In this document: piece after piece, positions 20,900 through 32,730 of the stretch
Layout: the number at the start of each line of letters is the position of its first letter
How positions within the stretch are numbered: the stretch's first letter is position 1
Assembly: GCA_027922465.2 (NCBI GenBank)
Contig: BQMF02000211.1
Span: 248,001-312,000 of the forward strand
Origin: Turritopsis dohrnii
Taxonomy: Eukaryota > Cnidaria > Hydrozoa > Anthoathecata > Oceaniidae
Direction: 5' to 3'
DNA: 64,000 nt
Program-made: the position numbers and the translations under genes
The notes under the pieces: generated by a model
Databases searched by the model: none
The model's input: the letters and a program-made list of their open reading frames with translations, nothing else
Told to the model about the DNA's origin: nothing

Positions 20900-23800
20900 T
20901 GGAAAAAATGTAAGATTGGAATCGGTAGTTTTCTCTGAACAAGTTGTGGATATGTTAAACCGGTTAGTAATTGAATGTCCAAATAACTGTGGTGCCAAGT
21001 TTCCACTGAAAAATATTGAAAACAAATACATCCACCAAAAGGTGTGTCATATCTCCAACAATGCTTCAACTAGCAGTATTAACCAAGTCAGAGATCAGGA
21101 AAATGCAGCTTTAAAAATCATCAAGGACAAACTTGCAAAATCCAAAGACAATGTGATTGAATTTCCATCAGGTGGGCCAAGGGTGAGTGGAAGCAATGTT
21201 GAAATGTACGACACACTTGTAATTAATGGAAGAAATTTCAGTGCAAAATTTACCATTAATAAAATTCACAAAACTATGAACTACCTTATTCGTACTAATT
21301 TTCACGCGGATTTAATTTTGTGCATTGGACATCGATTTATTTCACGCAAAAAATCAATTCGCACGCGAAATTTAGTACAGAATTTTCGCTGAAAATAGCT
21401 GTGTGCGAAAATTAATACGCGCGAAAATTAGTACGAATAAGGTAAAAAGAAATTTCTTCTGTTAATAAGAATATGAATTCCATATACATTCTATACATGG
21501 AATATAACCAAAACTTGTTATGGATTTTTACAGCCATTCAGATTGACTCCAATTCAGAAAGCATTTAAAGATAGCAATTCTGTTTCGAAACAAACTCTTG
21601 CGAAACGCAAACGTCACATGCTGAAACACCTGGAATTGATAGCTGGACCCTCGGAAGTGGGTCAAATTAAGCAAACTGCGACCTTATTGAAGTCATTTGA
21701 TAAAAACCATAGAGAAGATATTTTGAGACAGGCCAATATTGGGTCAGCCTGCATATCTAGTGAAGAAATGGTGGCTTTAAAAGCTAACATGGGAATACCG
21801 TGGCAAAAACTCAAAATCATGTCAAGGTAATTTGAGCTCACAAAGAATATTCGATGTAATATGATGGAGCAACATAAGTATGCTTATGCTGTCCTTTTAG
21901 GTGGCTGAAGACATTCCACATAAACTGTGCGTCCAATGCAAAACAAAGAAAAACTGCGAAGTCTTGGTCGAATCATGACTTGGTAGTTGAAAATAGTCCA
22001 TTTTCTTTTAATCTAAAAGAAGGCAACAGCATTATCAGAAGTGCACCATGGGCTTATATTAATGATTTGCCAACTCATTTATTCAGCTGGCTTGGAATGC
22101 TAAAAGAGTATGTTAATTGTTTATAGTTTGTAGATGCTTAAAGAATTAATAAAGCACAAGTTTTTATCTAATTTTCTTTTTTAGGAATAGTTTACTTAAC
22201 CATCAATATGTCAAAAACAATGAGATACATATCAAAATAGGAGGTGATCATGGTGGCGGCTCCTTTAAGATGAGCTACCAAATTGTGAATGTGGAAAAGC
22301 CGAATTCAAAGAAAAATACGATCGTTTTCAGTTTATTCGAAGCAAAGGATAAAAGGTGTAATTTAAAAATAGGCCTTTCGAGATTTACTGCACAAATTGA
22401 TGAATTACAAACTATGACATGGGAGTGAGTATACAATTTATCATAATCTTTAAACTTCAATAAAAGATATGTCTTGGAATTTATGATTTTTATTTCACAC
22501 AGAAACATGAAATTGAGAGTCTTTATCTTTGGGGATTACGATCTCTTGTGTTCACTGTATGGAATAAGCGGAGCAAGTGGTAAGAATGTACTTAATCATA
22601 TTCAAAAGCAGAACAATATACATACATACCAATTTACATTAATAGTGATATTTACCATCATCAACGATTCTTTTGCAGGAAGACACTGCTGCTTATTTTG
22701 CAACGTAACTTCATCTGAGATGAAAGAACATCCCGATATGCGACATAGTAACCTAAGATTATTAGAAACATTGGATAATGACTTTCAAAGGTTTAAAGAA
22801 GATGGGGGAAACATTAAACGAGCAAAGCTCTTTAATAATGTTATTGACAAACCAATTTTTAATGTGCCATTAGAACAGGTGAGTAAATTTTGAGGGGGAA
22901 GTATTGGATCAATTAAATAGCAACTAAACAACATTATTTTAATAACTTTAGGTAGCATTGCCAACTTTGCATATTTCTCTGGGCACTTACTTGAAGTTTT
23001 TTACAATGTTAGAAGACAACTGCCATCACATAGATATACAAATTGCTGGTCAAAATGCTATATCTGCAAAGAAAATCAATAATGATGAGTTTGACGCATT
23101 TGTATCAAAACAACTACAAATAAGAAATTTGGAGTATATGGTTGAGGATTGTGACAACAAAGTAAAGCTGATATACGAAGCTATTGAAGTACACATTTTG
23201 AGAGATCCAGAGAGTGAAGAGGACATTAGAAAAATTTACGAGCCCAGAATAGAGCATTTACTTAATAAAAAAAGGGAAAAAGTATGAATATGAAGAAACT
23301 TACTTTTTTTTAATTTCAACGTCTTCAGGTAAAATTTCATGCATGTAAATAAATTGAATATTTAGACTGATGAACTGGCATCTTTGTTATCAGAGAAACT
23401 AAATAGATATTCTGGACCATGCGTAAAACAGCTTGATGAAGAACTGTGTAGGCTGAGAGTGGAGAGGCAGGCGTATCATGGGAAAAGTTTCATCGGTAAC
23501 CATGTCCACAAAATGCTTAAGGTATGAAAAATCTCCAAAAAGACCAATATAAAATGTGATTGGATAATGCTAGTGTTTAATGAAATTATTTCTTATTTTC
23601 AGGAAATGAATATTATCAAGTTGTGTAATTCATTGCCTATTATTGTTGTTAATCTGGGGTTTCTCAATACGTCAATACATAGGGAGGCCATTGAGATTTG
23701 CCAGAAATTCAAATCACTATTTTCAAAATACTCGAAATGTCACAATGTCATGAATTCATGTCAGACATTTGATGAAATACGTATAGGAGAGTTAGGTAAA

Positions 23801-24192
23801 GTATAAAACTAATATAAAGTTTTATAATAACATTATTATTATATGTTCATTGTTTTTATAACCTTTATATTTTTCATATCTTAGAGGAATCAATAAAAGA
23901 TTTAATGGAATTTTACCGAAAGACCTGGCCTGAAGAATCCATCACCCCAAAGATGCACATGTTGGAAGAACATGTTGTTCCATTCATTAGGAAATGAGGT
24001 GTTGGATTGGGCATTTATAGTGAGCAAGGTGGGGAAAGCATCCATGCCGAGTTTAATTCACTCAGCAGAATGTTTTGGCATATGAATGGGTGCACAAGGT
24101 TATCCAGTATGATGAAAGAACATTACGTGAAGAATCATCCTATAACGAAATCTCTTAATCCTGAACCGAAGAAAAGAAAAAGGGAAGAGTAA
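20875..24192 (+). pseudogene. RAG1/Transib-like DDE recombinase gene, intron-rich, one nonsense codon
   Basis: Ten exons join with consistent phase: about 20875-21182, 21534-21826, 21901-22107, 22185-22424, 22503-22579, 22679-22878, 22952-23281, 23366-23521, 23603-23795, 23885-24192. All introns have GT/AG borders. The protein has an N-terminal Cys/His segment ('LVIECPNNCGAKFPLKNI...HQKVC'), then Asp in 'KIGGDHGGGSFK' (22246-22248), Asp in 'FGDYDLL..LYGISGASG' (22540-22542), CxxC ('CLFC', 22690-22701), HxxxxH ('HMLEEH', 23955-23972) and Glu in 'SEQGGESIHAEFN' (24022-24036). In vertebrate RAG1 the three catalytic acids and the zinc CC/HH ligands come in this order with similar spacing. The only break seen is TGA at 23995-23997, where Trp would fit. 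No upstream RING exon or initiator Met was found. Confidence 0.75.
21282..21444. mobile_element. Short MITE in intron 1 of the RAG1-like gene
   Basis: It has near-perfect 25-bp inverted ends (ACCTTATTCGTACTAATTTT) flanked by or including TA, 163 bp in all, with a CGCG-rich core ('cacgcg', 'cgcacgcgaaa'). It lies within intron 1 (21183-21533), so it does not break coding sequence. A TA target suggests a Tc1/mariner-type MITE. Confidence 0.8.
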
Positions 24193-24717
24193 AACCAATT
24201 CCCATAAAGTTTTACTGATGTAATATTATGCATTAGGTTTCAACGTTTTGAAAATCAGTTAAAATATGATGATTATGATAATCATAATTTAAGGGTCTCC
24301 TTCCTCTCCAAAAAAAATGACTGGTTCATGAAACTTACTTTTTAAGGAACTTTATCCTATGTATAACAGCCTCAATAACATATTTGGGCTTCAAAAATTT
24401 GCAATGGTATATTATAGGTCCCTTTCCAGGGCAGGTATAGGGCCCCAGAATTCGATGTCCCAAATTGTATACCAATTCATCGTCAAGTATTACTCTTTCA
24501 TGTAAATTCTGAACTAGGAGCAGCTTCTCGAAACATTATGAAATACTTTGTCGCACGTGTAAAAGCCTGGGCACTGAGTGGTAAGCTCAGGGTACAGCCT
24601 GAAAATACATAAATTTGATCACCAGACTTCAGATATCACACGCCATTATGATTCTCTCTTAAAAAGATCCTTAATCGACGCATGCGCATAATTAAAGTTA
24701 CTCCGTAAATCGCCGTG
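24193..24717. other. 3' flank of the RAG1-like gene
   Basis: AT-rich sequence between the gene's TAA and the right 953-bp repeat. I see no inverted counterpart of the gene's 5' flank and no Transib-like CAC termini. Confidence 0.5.
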
Positions 24718-25670
24718 GTTGGAAAGTTGGAAATTACTGCAATGCCATTGGTTTAGATTTTGACGATCGTCGTTCGCATGACGAAAAGTTAAAGTCATTT
24801 CTACTTTTCGTCGAGAGAATATCTTCGCCGCGACGATCAGTTTTACTCTTCTGCGCATGTGTCGTCGCGAAAATTTAAGACGATCGTCTTAAAAATCGTC
24901 TAGTGGAGATCCGGCTTAAAACTGATCGTCGCGCGCGCGGCGAAGATACAGATTTGCTTCTGCGCATGCTCAAATAAAAATCCGCGCGAAATTTCTTGAA
25001 ATATATTTCAGTAGTGCCTTTGCGATGCATGAACGGTGAACAGACACTGATTTTACATTTTCAAAGACTGTGAGTTTTTGTAAATTTTTTGTTCATTATG
25101 TCCCTTATATAATCCTGCTGTATAATAAGGTGATCAGTCTTGTTTGAATAAAGTTTGTTCCTGTCACCCCAGTTACATACCAGTTCTTTGTTCTACCATT
25201 TTTTGGACTATTTATTATAAAACCTACCTGTGTAGGTGAGTTTGTACAGACAAATTTGTTGGTAGTAATTAACAAATTGCAAGCTATTATCATAAGGGAA
25301 AAAATTGTTTTTCGGAAGAAATACTGAACAAATTTTTGTGGAATTTATTTTTGCACTTGGCCTAAATCCGCAAAAATTAATTTTGTATATAATTAAATAA
25401 ATTGAAAATTGATAATTTGTTTTACCTGATGATGTAGAAACCTCTACGAAAAAATAAATATATATTTTTTGAAAAATGTTCTAAATGTTGTCTATCTTGC
25501 TTAATGGCGAATATATATTTCAATTGAAAAATGGTTCTTCCACAAAAATTTATTCTGCAAATTTTTTTGTTTTTAATATCCGCAGAAATGTATTATGCAA
25601 AGTAGTTCATATAAAAAGTTGTTTTTCTTAACTTTTTGTTCAAAGTAAGTCTTGAACTGAAAAAAAGGTG
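24718..25670 (+). repeat. 953-bp direct repeat, right copy
   Basis: Colinear copy of 19947-20899. It again starts in the middle of the MITE E2 sequence and stops within what would be the first recognised exon of the RAG1-like gene, where unrelated sequence ('gaggtaatgggcatgag') takes over. Confidence 0.85.
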
Positions 25671-25977
25671 GAGGTAATGGGCATGAGAGTACCCTTTTTT
25701 GTTTCTAGAGCTGGTTGTTTCGTGAAACTAATTTCTTTTCGATCTAATACCCTGTTGTGCCCAGCGTTTGAATTAGCAGATCGCGAATCGCGATTGAATT
25801 TAAAATATTAGCGATGCAAAATTATCACGAAATGCTTAAAATCGCGATCTTTGATTTTCTGGAAATGAATAAGTAATATTAATACAAAAAACTTTCTAAC
25901 GATTTATAACAATGTATTTATTATTTGAAAAGGAAGAAACATATACACGTCCGTAAATCGAACACTTTTATTCTCAA
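25671..25977. other. Unassigned sequence
   Basis: Nothing recognised between the direct repeat and the LINE 3' segment. Confidence 0.5.
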
Positions 25978-26710
25978 TTGATTTCCAAAAATAACTTGTT
26001 GAAAATAGAATTTGAAGACATTAAGTTTCATTTGGAAAAATCTTTCTCAACAGTCAGTACTTGGTTTTCCAACAATGGGCTTCAGTTAAATGCTGATAAA
26101 TGTAAACTGCTCATTCTTGGAAAAACAAAGAATGTAGATATATTTACATTGAATCTGGGAAATATTATTGTGAAGGAGTCACAACATGTAAAATTGTTAG
26201 GCATTGTTCTTGACAATCAGCTTTCTTTCAATGAGCATGTGCGCCCTCTATGCAAGAGGGCTAATGCCAAGATCAATGCACTGAAACGTTTATCACCCTA
26301 TTTATGTCCATATAAACGTCGTATTATTTCCAATTCATTTATTTTTAGTAATTTCAATTATTGCCCACTTATATGGGTTTTTTCTAATAGATGCTTATTG
26401 CATAAAATTGATACCATTCATGACCGGACGGATAGGCTTTTATGTGATACGTCTAAAGGAAATAACAAATTCAGCATTCATGACAAATTTTGCAGGTTAT
26501 TACTGAAGGAAGTCTTTAAGACCAAACATGGCCTGAATCCCTCCTACATGAATGATGTTTTTGTATTTAAAGACACAATATATAATTTACGGTCGTCAAA
26601 TCCCCTAAAACGGCATAAAATTCGTACATCAATACACGGTTTACAAACTGTTTCTTATATATATTGCAGCAATGTTATGGGAGAATCTTCCTAACTCGTG
26701 TCGAAATGCT
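25978..26710 (+). pseudogene. LINE RT C-terminal region, second LINE family
   Basis: The frame encodes 'TWFSNNGLQLNADKCKLLILG', 'VKLLGIVLDNQLSFNEHV', 'SNFNYCPLIWVF', 'LNPSYMNDVF' and 'YNLRSSN', the thumb and C-terminal order of CR1/L2-like LINEs. The catalytic palm is absent, so it is 5'-truncated. A shortened or shifted stretch follows 'DRLLCDTSKGNN'. Coding similarity runs out near 26694 and the element continues beyond the MITE at 26711-27271. It differs from the jockey-like LINE at 6.5 kb. Confidence 0.75.
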
Positions 26711-27271
26711 CAGCCCACGAAATTTTGCCGACCTAGGCCTTACTTTAGGTCGGCATTGCCGTTCTCCTTGCTTCCCTGGGTCGGCACAACAGGTTTCACC
26801 TCATCTGAAATTGCACATTCTTCCCAACACTTTTATTTTTGCAAATCATAGTAACTGACGATTGAAAACTTTGTACAGTCCTGCACACACTCAAATTTTA
26901 CCAATGTATCTTGTTGTTGCTGGCGTTACAAGAAGCAATAACGTGAGCAAGGCGATTTTAAAAATGGCGCATGGTTTGTTGCTAATCTCACGGTAGCCAT
27001 GTAAGGCCCAGTACTCACATGTTAAATTCATATTGAAGGGGATCGGAGATTTAAGAAAAAACGCAGTCACGTATGTAAATAAGTTTATTGATACGAACGA
27101 AGAATATTGATATTTGTTAGAAATCATGTTTTGATATTACGTTAGGATAAGAAAAAGGAAAATGCCGTGAAAATTGTGTATTTAGGTCGGCAAAATTTAG
27201 CCGACCCAATGCTTGTCTAGGTCGGTTTTCAGGTCGGCATTGCCGAATGCCGACCTGAATTTCGTGGGCTG
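26711..27271. mobile_element. CAG...CTG element with 6-bp target duplication
   Basis: The ends CAGCCCACGAAATTTTGCCG and (inverted) CAGCCCACGAAATTCAGGTCGG are flanked by AATGCT (26705-26710, 27272-27277). Subterminal 'GGTCGGCATTGCCG' units occur in both orientations near each end. It is inserted in the LINE tail. A related but decayed copy is at about 47395-47580. Confidence 0.8.
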
Positions 27272-27277
27272 AATGCT

Positions 27278-27520
27278 TCGTCTTTGCCTCTTTTTCCAAC
27301 GAGAACTTGATAGCATCCCACATATACAATGCAACTGCCGTCTCTGTGCCACATACATATATAGACTAGGTTATGTAAACTAGTATTTTTAATGTGTTTT
27401 TAAGTTTTTATGATAGTCGATTTAAATTAGCCATTAGGCTAACTTTTTATTTTGATTTATTGGATTTTATTTACTATACAATTGTATTCGACTTTAAATA
27501 AAGAGAAATAAATAAAATAG
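27278..27520 (+). other. LINE 3' end, continuation after insertion
   Basis: Continues the LINE of 25978 ('..tcgtctttgcctctttttccaacgag') and ends in an AT-rich 3' UTR with 'aaataaagagaaataaataaaa', a LINE-type tail with polyadenylation-like signals. Confidence 0.6.
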
Positions 27521-27565
27521 CGGTTTCTATTCGCAGCTACAACTTTAACCTGTTTTCTCAAGAAA

Positions 27566-27600
27566 CCTTTACATTTACATTTACATGTAAATTTACATGG
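27566..27600 (+). repeat. (TTTACA)n short repeat
   Basis: Degenerate TTTACA/TTTACATG units upstream of the hAT remnant. Confidence 0.75.
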
Positions 27601-27603
27601 ACC

Positions 27604-28571
27604 TTGGCAAAGCTTAATCTTATAATTGAGGAATTGTTAGATAACCCTCAAAGCCAAATATTAAGGAACTACAAAAAGCTAATGCAAGAAATAACAGAAA
27701 TGGGAGATCATCATTACTACCAAGATGTTTTATTGGCACGTTTCGAAAGCGCTGTTAATCATGTGAGACTGCATTACCGTCAAACTCTATGAACTCTATG
27801 AACTCTTGTTCATAAGTGCCTCAAATAACATAAATAAAAAAACCAGAATCACCTATCAGTCTAGTATATATGTGCAAGTTCTCTGCCTTAAAATCTGAGG
27901 TATACATTCCTGGTGGAGGCCCACATCAGTGAATAACACTGCCTATATACTTGATGTTAAAACATGGCCGTCAGAAAAGCTTGAAGGTTTTGGTGACGAA
28001 GCACTCAACGATCTTACTGAGCATTTTAAAGAGCTACTTTCCAATGGAAAATGCGATTTAACAAAGGTGGTGCAAGAATGGATCGCACTGAAAACGTTTG
28101 TTGTACCTATTAAGAACAACAACAAAAATTTGCACTATTTGGAAATTTGGAAAAAAGTATTTACAGATTCATCAATCATAAGAGAATGTAGAAATGTGCT
28201 TGACATCTTGGAAATCCTGTTGATATGCCCGTTTACAAACGCGAAACTGGAGTGCATGTTTTCCAGGATGAATCGAGTCAAAACCGACTGGAGAAAGCGG
28301 TTAAATCGTGATCGACTGGATGTTCTTCTTCGAATCAATGAAGAAGTTCAGTCCCAACGCCGCTATTGAAGAGTGGTACATTGACAAAGTACGTAGACTC
28401 AGCTCTAGACCACATAAGTATCCGAAAAGAAGTAAGCTTAGCGATAGAAGTGGTGCAGTGGTGGATCTTTCCAGTATGACATTGTCAGACTTGGAAAACG
28501 ATAGTGATGAGGAACAATCATGTACCTCCTTTGATGTTGTATTTTATTTCTGGAAATTAAGCCAGTTTTGA
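27604..28571 (+). pseudogene. hAT-family transposase C-terminal part (ZNF862-like), broken
   Basis: The first piece (27604-27792) is followed by a short interspersed repeat (27805-27932), then 27929-28369 with 'CPFTNAKLECMFSRMNRVKTDWRKRLNRDRLDVLLRINEE', the C-terminal dimerisation motif of hAT transposases and of domesticated ZNF862-type proteins. A frame change near 28350 leads to 'FSPNAAIEEWYIDKVRRLSSRPHKYPKRSK'. The DDE core is absent. No inverted ends were assigned. Confidence 0.75.
27805..27932 (-). repeat. Short interspersed repeat, copy 1
   Basis: It shares about 120 bp with 52968-53090, including 'gtgcctcaaataacataaa', 'tgtgcaagttctctgcctta' and 'ggtggaggcccacatcagtg'. The A/T-rich ATAAATAA end suggests a minus-strand SINE-like tail. 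It interrupts the hAT remnant. Confidence 0.6.
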
Positions 28572-30755
28572 ACCCCTAATCCACAAAAATTAATTCCACT
28601 AAATATTTCCTCCTGTAAACAATTTCTTCCTTTAAGGTAGATTGTTTAAACCTAAAAATCAAATAAATTTCACAAAAAACAGATTTTCAAGTTCAAATGT
28701 GTATATTAAAAGAAGTTTTTTATATTTTTTTAAGCCTTTATTATTGTCTTAAAAGGGTCACCTGATAATCAAGTATACAAGTGAATAAAATGTACAGAGA
28801 TATCTAATTACATGTGAAGATGGTGTGCATATGTATGAAAATAACTTGTTGAAACATGTCTAAAATTGACCAATACATAACGTCGCTGTATGGCATATGT
28901 TTTTTAAAACACACCAAGTTTCTTTTTTATCTGGGAGCATACAGTACAGAGCATTAAGTGTCAAATTATTGAACGCAAGTAGATGCAGCCCATCTACACA
29001 TGACTTTCGTACAAACGCACCATACCGGCGAAGGGTTAAACTAAGTGGCGATGTTGACGATCATTAATGTATGATACATGACGTTTTTACATTATTTTAT
29101 TTACTCAATCTCGTCACCAGACCGTATGTAAGAAATTTTTCTAGGACGGAGATTTTGAACTAATCAAATTTCGATTTAATTATAAAGCTTTCTTGTTGTT
29201 TTTTTCATTGGAAATTTTCATTTCGGAAGAGAATGACACAAATTAACGTTACGGTAAAACAATGTTAACGAATATATAAACTACTACAATCATATCAAAT
29301 GATATATTATATCGTCATAATAAAAGGAGAAGAGTTTTCAAAAATTGTAGCGCAACTACTTATAGTTCAACATGCGCACGTTTCATTTCCCACCTGCCAA
29401 AAATTTCTTCAAAGTCAGCAAAAAATTTGTTCAACATCAGCAAAAAAATAAAAAACTTTGTTTTAACGGACTTTGAACAGATTATGTCAGCTGGGTTATC
29501 ACAGGTATGTATTTTAATACATTATTTTTCAAACAATGTTAACCATTATTGCGATTATTGTAAACAATTTATTAGACACACGCCTTTTGTCGCTCTCCTA
29601 TTGAGAGGTTTAACATCTCCTAACATTGAGGAGAAATCATGAACTCACAAACAATCTACGCGCTGGAGAGCTGGGATTTAAAAGAATATGAAGAAACTAA
29701 CATCATCGTTTATTATGTTGAACCATGCGTGTGAAGACGTATATAATTTATTTTGATCGAAAGTTTAATACATTAAAACGAATATGTGAAATCTCAAGGG
29801 CAGCTCTATTAGAAAAAAGGGCATCTAGATCTTTTTGAAGGGAACTTTGACTCTTACCCCCCCCCCCCCCCTGGGCCTGGCAATTATTGAGCAAAGAACA
29901 CTAATGTTTATAAACATGTCACTTGGGAAATCATCTATATTATGGATGTTTAAATGTTTCCTCTCATCTGGAAGAAGGTAATTTGCTTTATTACCTTAAG
30001 GAAAGAAATTGTTTGTGGAAGAAATTCTTGCAGAATATATTTTTGCGGATAAATGACCCAAAAATTCTATATTTTGCGGAATAAATTTTTGCAGATGACA
30101 ACCTTAAAAATTTTCTTCGTTTGTTAGTGGAAAACAAGTCTACTGAGCGAAATGCGCTGAAGAATGAAGAAGGAGCTTGGTGTGCGCCATTTTATTATGA
30201 ATTATATTATTTAATTGTATTATGTAGTTTTCTCTTTCTTTTTAACGTTCTTTTAAGTTACAAAAGTTATGCGCAAGGTTGCAGTGTCGAAAAAAAATAG
30301 CCAGTCACCCGGTTTCTATATTTTACTTACTGAAAATTATGGCGAGATTTATAATGAACACTCAAACCTGGAAATGTTGCAAGAGGAAGGAAGGAATGTG
30401 ATAGTAAATATTTTTGTTCGCCAAAAAAATTAGTTAAACATTCTTCTTTGGAATATAAGTACTGTACCCCATTACATCCTTCGCATAGAAACCATTCATT
30501 ATTACGAGTAAACAAAATTTATTTTTTACACGCGTAGAAGATGGGGCACAAAGTAATGAGCGAAAAACAAAAATTAATACGCCAATTCAACAGCAAAATG
30601 GGGCGTAGGGTTGACTGCTTTTTAGAGGTTTTTGGGAGTAAATCATGGCATAAAACGACTTATATGTGAAGGTTTGTAAGAAATGGATGAAATAATCCTT
30701 AAAAGATTGTTTTTACATAAAATATTCAAAGTTGAAAATTCCCGAAATTTCATTT
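28572..30755. other. Unassigned AT-rich sequence
   Basis: No gene recognised. There is a C15 run at 29857-29871. Sequences such as 'ttgcggaataaatttttgcaga' (about 30070) echo AT-rich motifs around 20580 and 20790 and may be old MITE debris. Confidence 0.45.
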
Positions 30756-30757
30756 TT

Positions 30758-30823
30758 TGGGCGCGAGAGTTTGGGCGCCAATGCCGGTTTACCGGTATCA
30801 AATCCTCCCTGAATACGTCCCTG
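30758..30823. mobile_element. Right end of a CAG...CTG element (fragment)
   Basis: 'gagtttgggcgccaatgcc...ggtatcaaatcctccctgaatacgtccctg' parallels the right end at 44705-44765 and the left end of the element at 40657 (inverted). I did not find its left end, so it is a fragment. Confidence 0.55.
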
Positions 30824-31008
30824 TTTTGATTTTTATTTTTCAAGCAAAAGTAATTTATTTGTGTTATCAACAGTTAATCAATTTTATTATGTTGGAAAGT
30901 AATGGTTATTGGACATGTCCGACCAGATTTAAAATGTACCGGACATTTTGTCCGACTGTCCTCAAAAAATTATTTTGAGGCTTGCTCCAGGGTTTCTTGC
31001 CACAGGTA

Positions 31009-31440
31009 CAAGGAATGAACCTAGAATTTCTTCATTCTTTGGTTCAGCGTACAAGCTATGAACCAACTCTTCATACTTGCTTAACAACATGTGGTTGCGG
31101 GCTGAATAACCATTCATCTTTGCAACAACTATACAAGGGATCTCCAGCCCACCTTGAATAAGTGGTGATCACCTATAATGATCACTTGTTAACTTTGCGG
31201 TCACTTCAGCACCACGGTCCATCCAATACTTTGTAATTCTTGAAACCTCGATTGGTAGATGGCCAACAATCTGACCAGTTTTCTTGCTTATAGTTTTGAT
31301 TGCAAAGCGATCGAAAAGATTTTTTTCATGAGAACAATCAAGTGTTTCTTCAACTTCTGGTTGCCATTCTCTCCGGTAGTAGTGGTAGCCCCTCAGCACA
31401 TTTAAACTGCACTTCTTTGTCGTATTGTGAAGTCATAGTA
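31009..31440 (-). pseudogene. HIRAN-like domain fragment
   Basis: Minus strand: 'NVLRGYHYYRREWQPEVEETLDC', 'LFDRFAIKTI', 'IVGHLPIEVSRI', and after a TGA near 31169 'LIQGGLEIPCIVVAKMNGYSA'. The pattern GYH-W-P-GE-L...D-FA...VGHLP...S is that of HIRAN-type domains, seen in DNA-repair helicases and, in my recollection, in many stand-alone cnidarian proteins. One in-frame stop and no upstream exon make it a pseudogene or TE relic. It is 80 bp from the left end of the 5.4-kb element. Confidence 0.55.
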
Positions 31441-32690
31441 AACACTCAGCTTTAGAATTCTTACTGAAACATAGTTTTTTTTTCATCCCCATTCAAACTT
31501 TTGGTTAGGTTACGTCACATCGCTACCTTATTTTTAAAGGGGCCTAAGTCCTGAGAGCCTTAATTTTAAAGGGGCCTAAGTCCAAGCAGCCTTAATTTTA
31601 AAGGGGCCTAAGTCCATTTTTGTGATTTTGAAAAAAATGCGATTAAAGTATTTTCCTTATTCTGAAGCCACTTCACATATCAATGTATTGAAGTAAGGAT
31701 TTTCTGAAAGCTATGATTATTATAATTTTTTTCCATTAAGAATCCTCATGTTGCAACTTGTATAGATCATCTCCTATTAAATAGAAACAGTGGAAAGGAC
31801 TTAGGCCTTTTTAAAACTTACCAAATTCTTATTTTTGGGACTTAGCACCGTTTGAATTTATTTATAAAAGGGCCTAAGTCCACGCTTTTAAAATTTCTTT
31901 TGTCAATATAGGCCTAAGTCCAAAACATATGAAAACTATGTTAAAAACCATTCCATGTCTAGGAGAAAGAGATGCTGACTTTATGTATAAAAAGGATCCA
32001 CACTTTTAGAATTCATTTTGCTGATAAGGCCTATAAGTGCAAAATACAAGAAAACTATTATGTAAAAAACCATTTTGAGCTTTTAGAAAGAGAGAGACAG
32101 AGAGACAAGGTTACTGAACATTAATATCTTTGAAATTTGATTATAATATTACACACAAAATGCTACCACATACTATATAGTTCATAGTGTTTCTACCAAG
32201 CTTATATATAAACAAGTTGATTTTGTTGCTGATCCTCTGAAACCACATAGCTCCTAATAGATGTGGACAACAAATTAAGCCAAGTAGTAGCTCTTTTTGG
32301 AAGCTTTTCAACTAAAACTAAGATAATACTTAATAATAAATCAATATGAGCCCTATTCTTAAAAATATTTCGTGCAAACTACATTGATATTTTTCAGCAA
32401 GTTATGTGCCTTTATGTCATTAGTCACCAAATCAGGCATGCTTAGAGTTTTATAACATAGCCTTGAAAGTGAGCAGAATGTAACTGGTGTCGTCAAAGTG
32501 TTACTTAGATGTTATTGACTAGATCGTATTGACATTTAGCTAGGCAATTCAAGTTACAGCAACCTAGAGGCTACTCTAAGACAACTTATGGTAGTATATA
32601 GGTAGGAGTCAGCTATATGTCTGAACTTGTAATGCTAGATAAAATGAAACCAAAAGGAAATTAAACTTAGTGAACAGTGATATTTTTCAA

Positions 32691-32730
32691 ATACTAAACT
32701 AATACTAAACTAATACTAATACTAATAAAT
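32691..32730 (+). repeat. (ACTAAT)n-type tandem repeat
   Basis: Short tandem of 'actaatact/aaactaat' units inside the 5.4-kb element. Adjacent 'aaatctgaaa' units follow at 32740-32775. Confidence 0.8.

Noticed and set aside
24646..24858. Protein on the minus strand repeated at 19707-20087
   Set aside because: The frames are translations of the MITE E2 arms within the 953-bp repeat, not conserved protein.
19947..25670. LTR retrotransposon with RAG1-like gene as its body
   Set aside because: The repeat ends lack TG/CA, start inside a MITE and end inside an exon; there is no primer-binding site, protease or RT between them.
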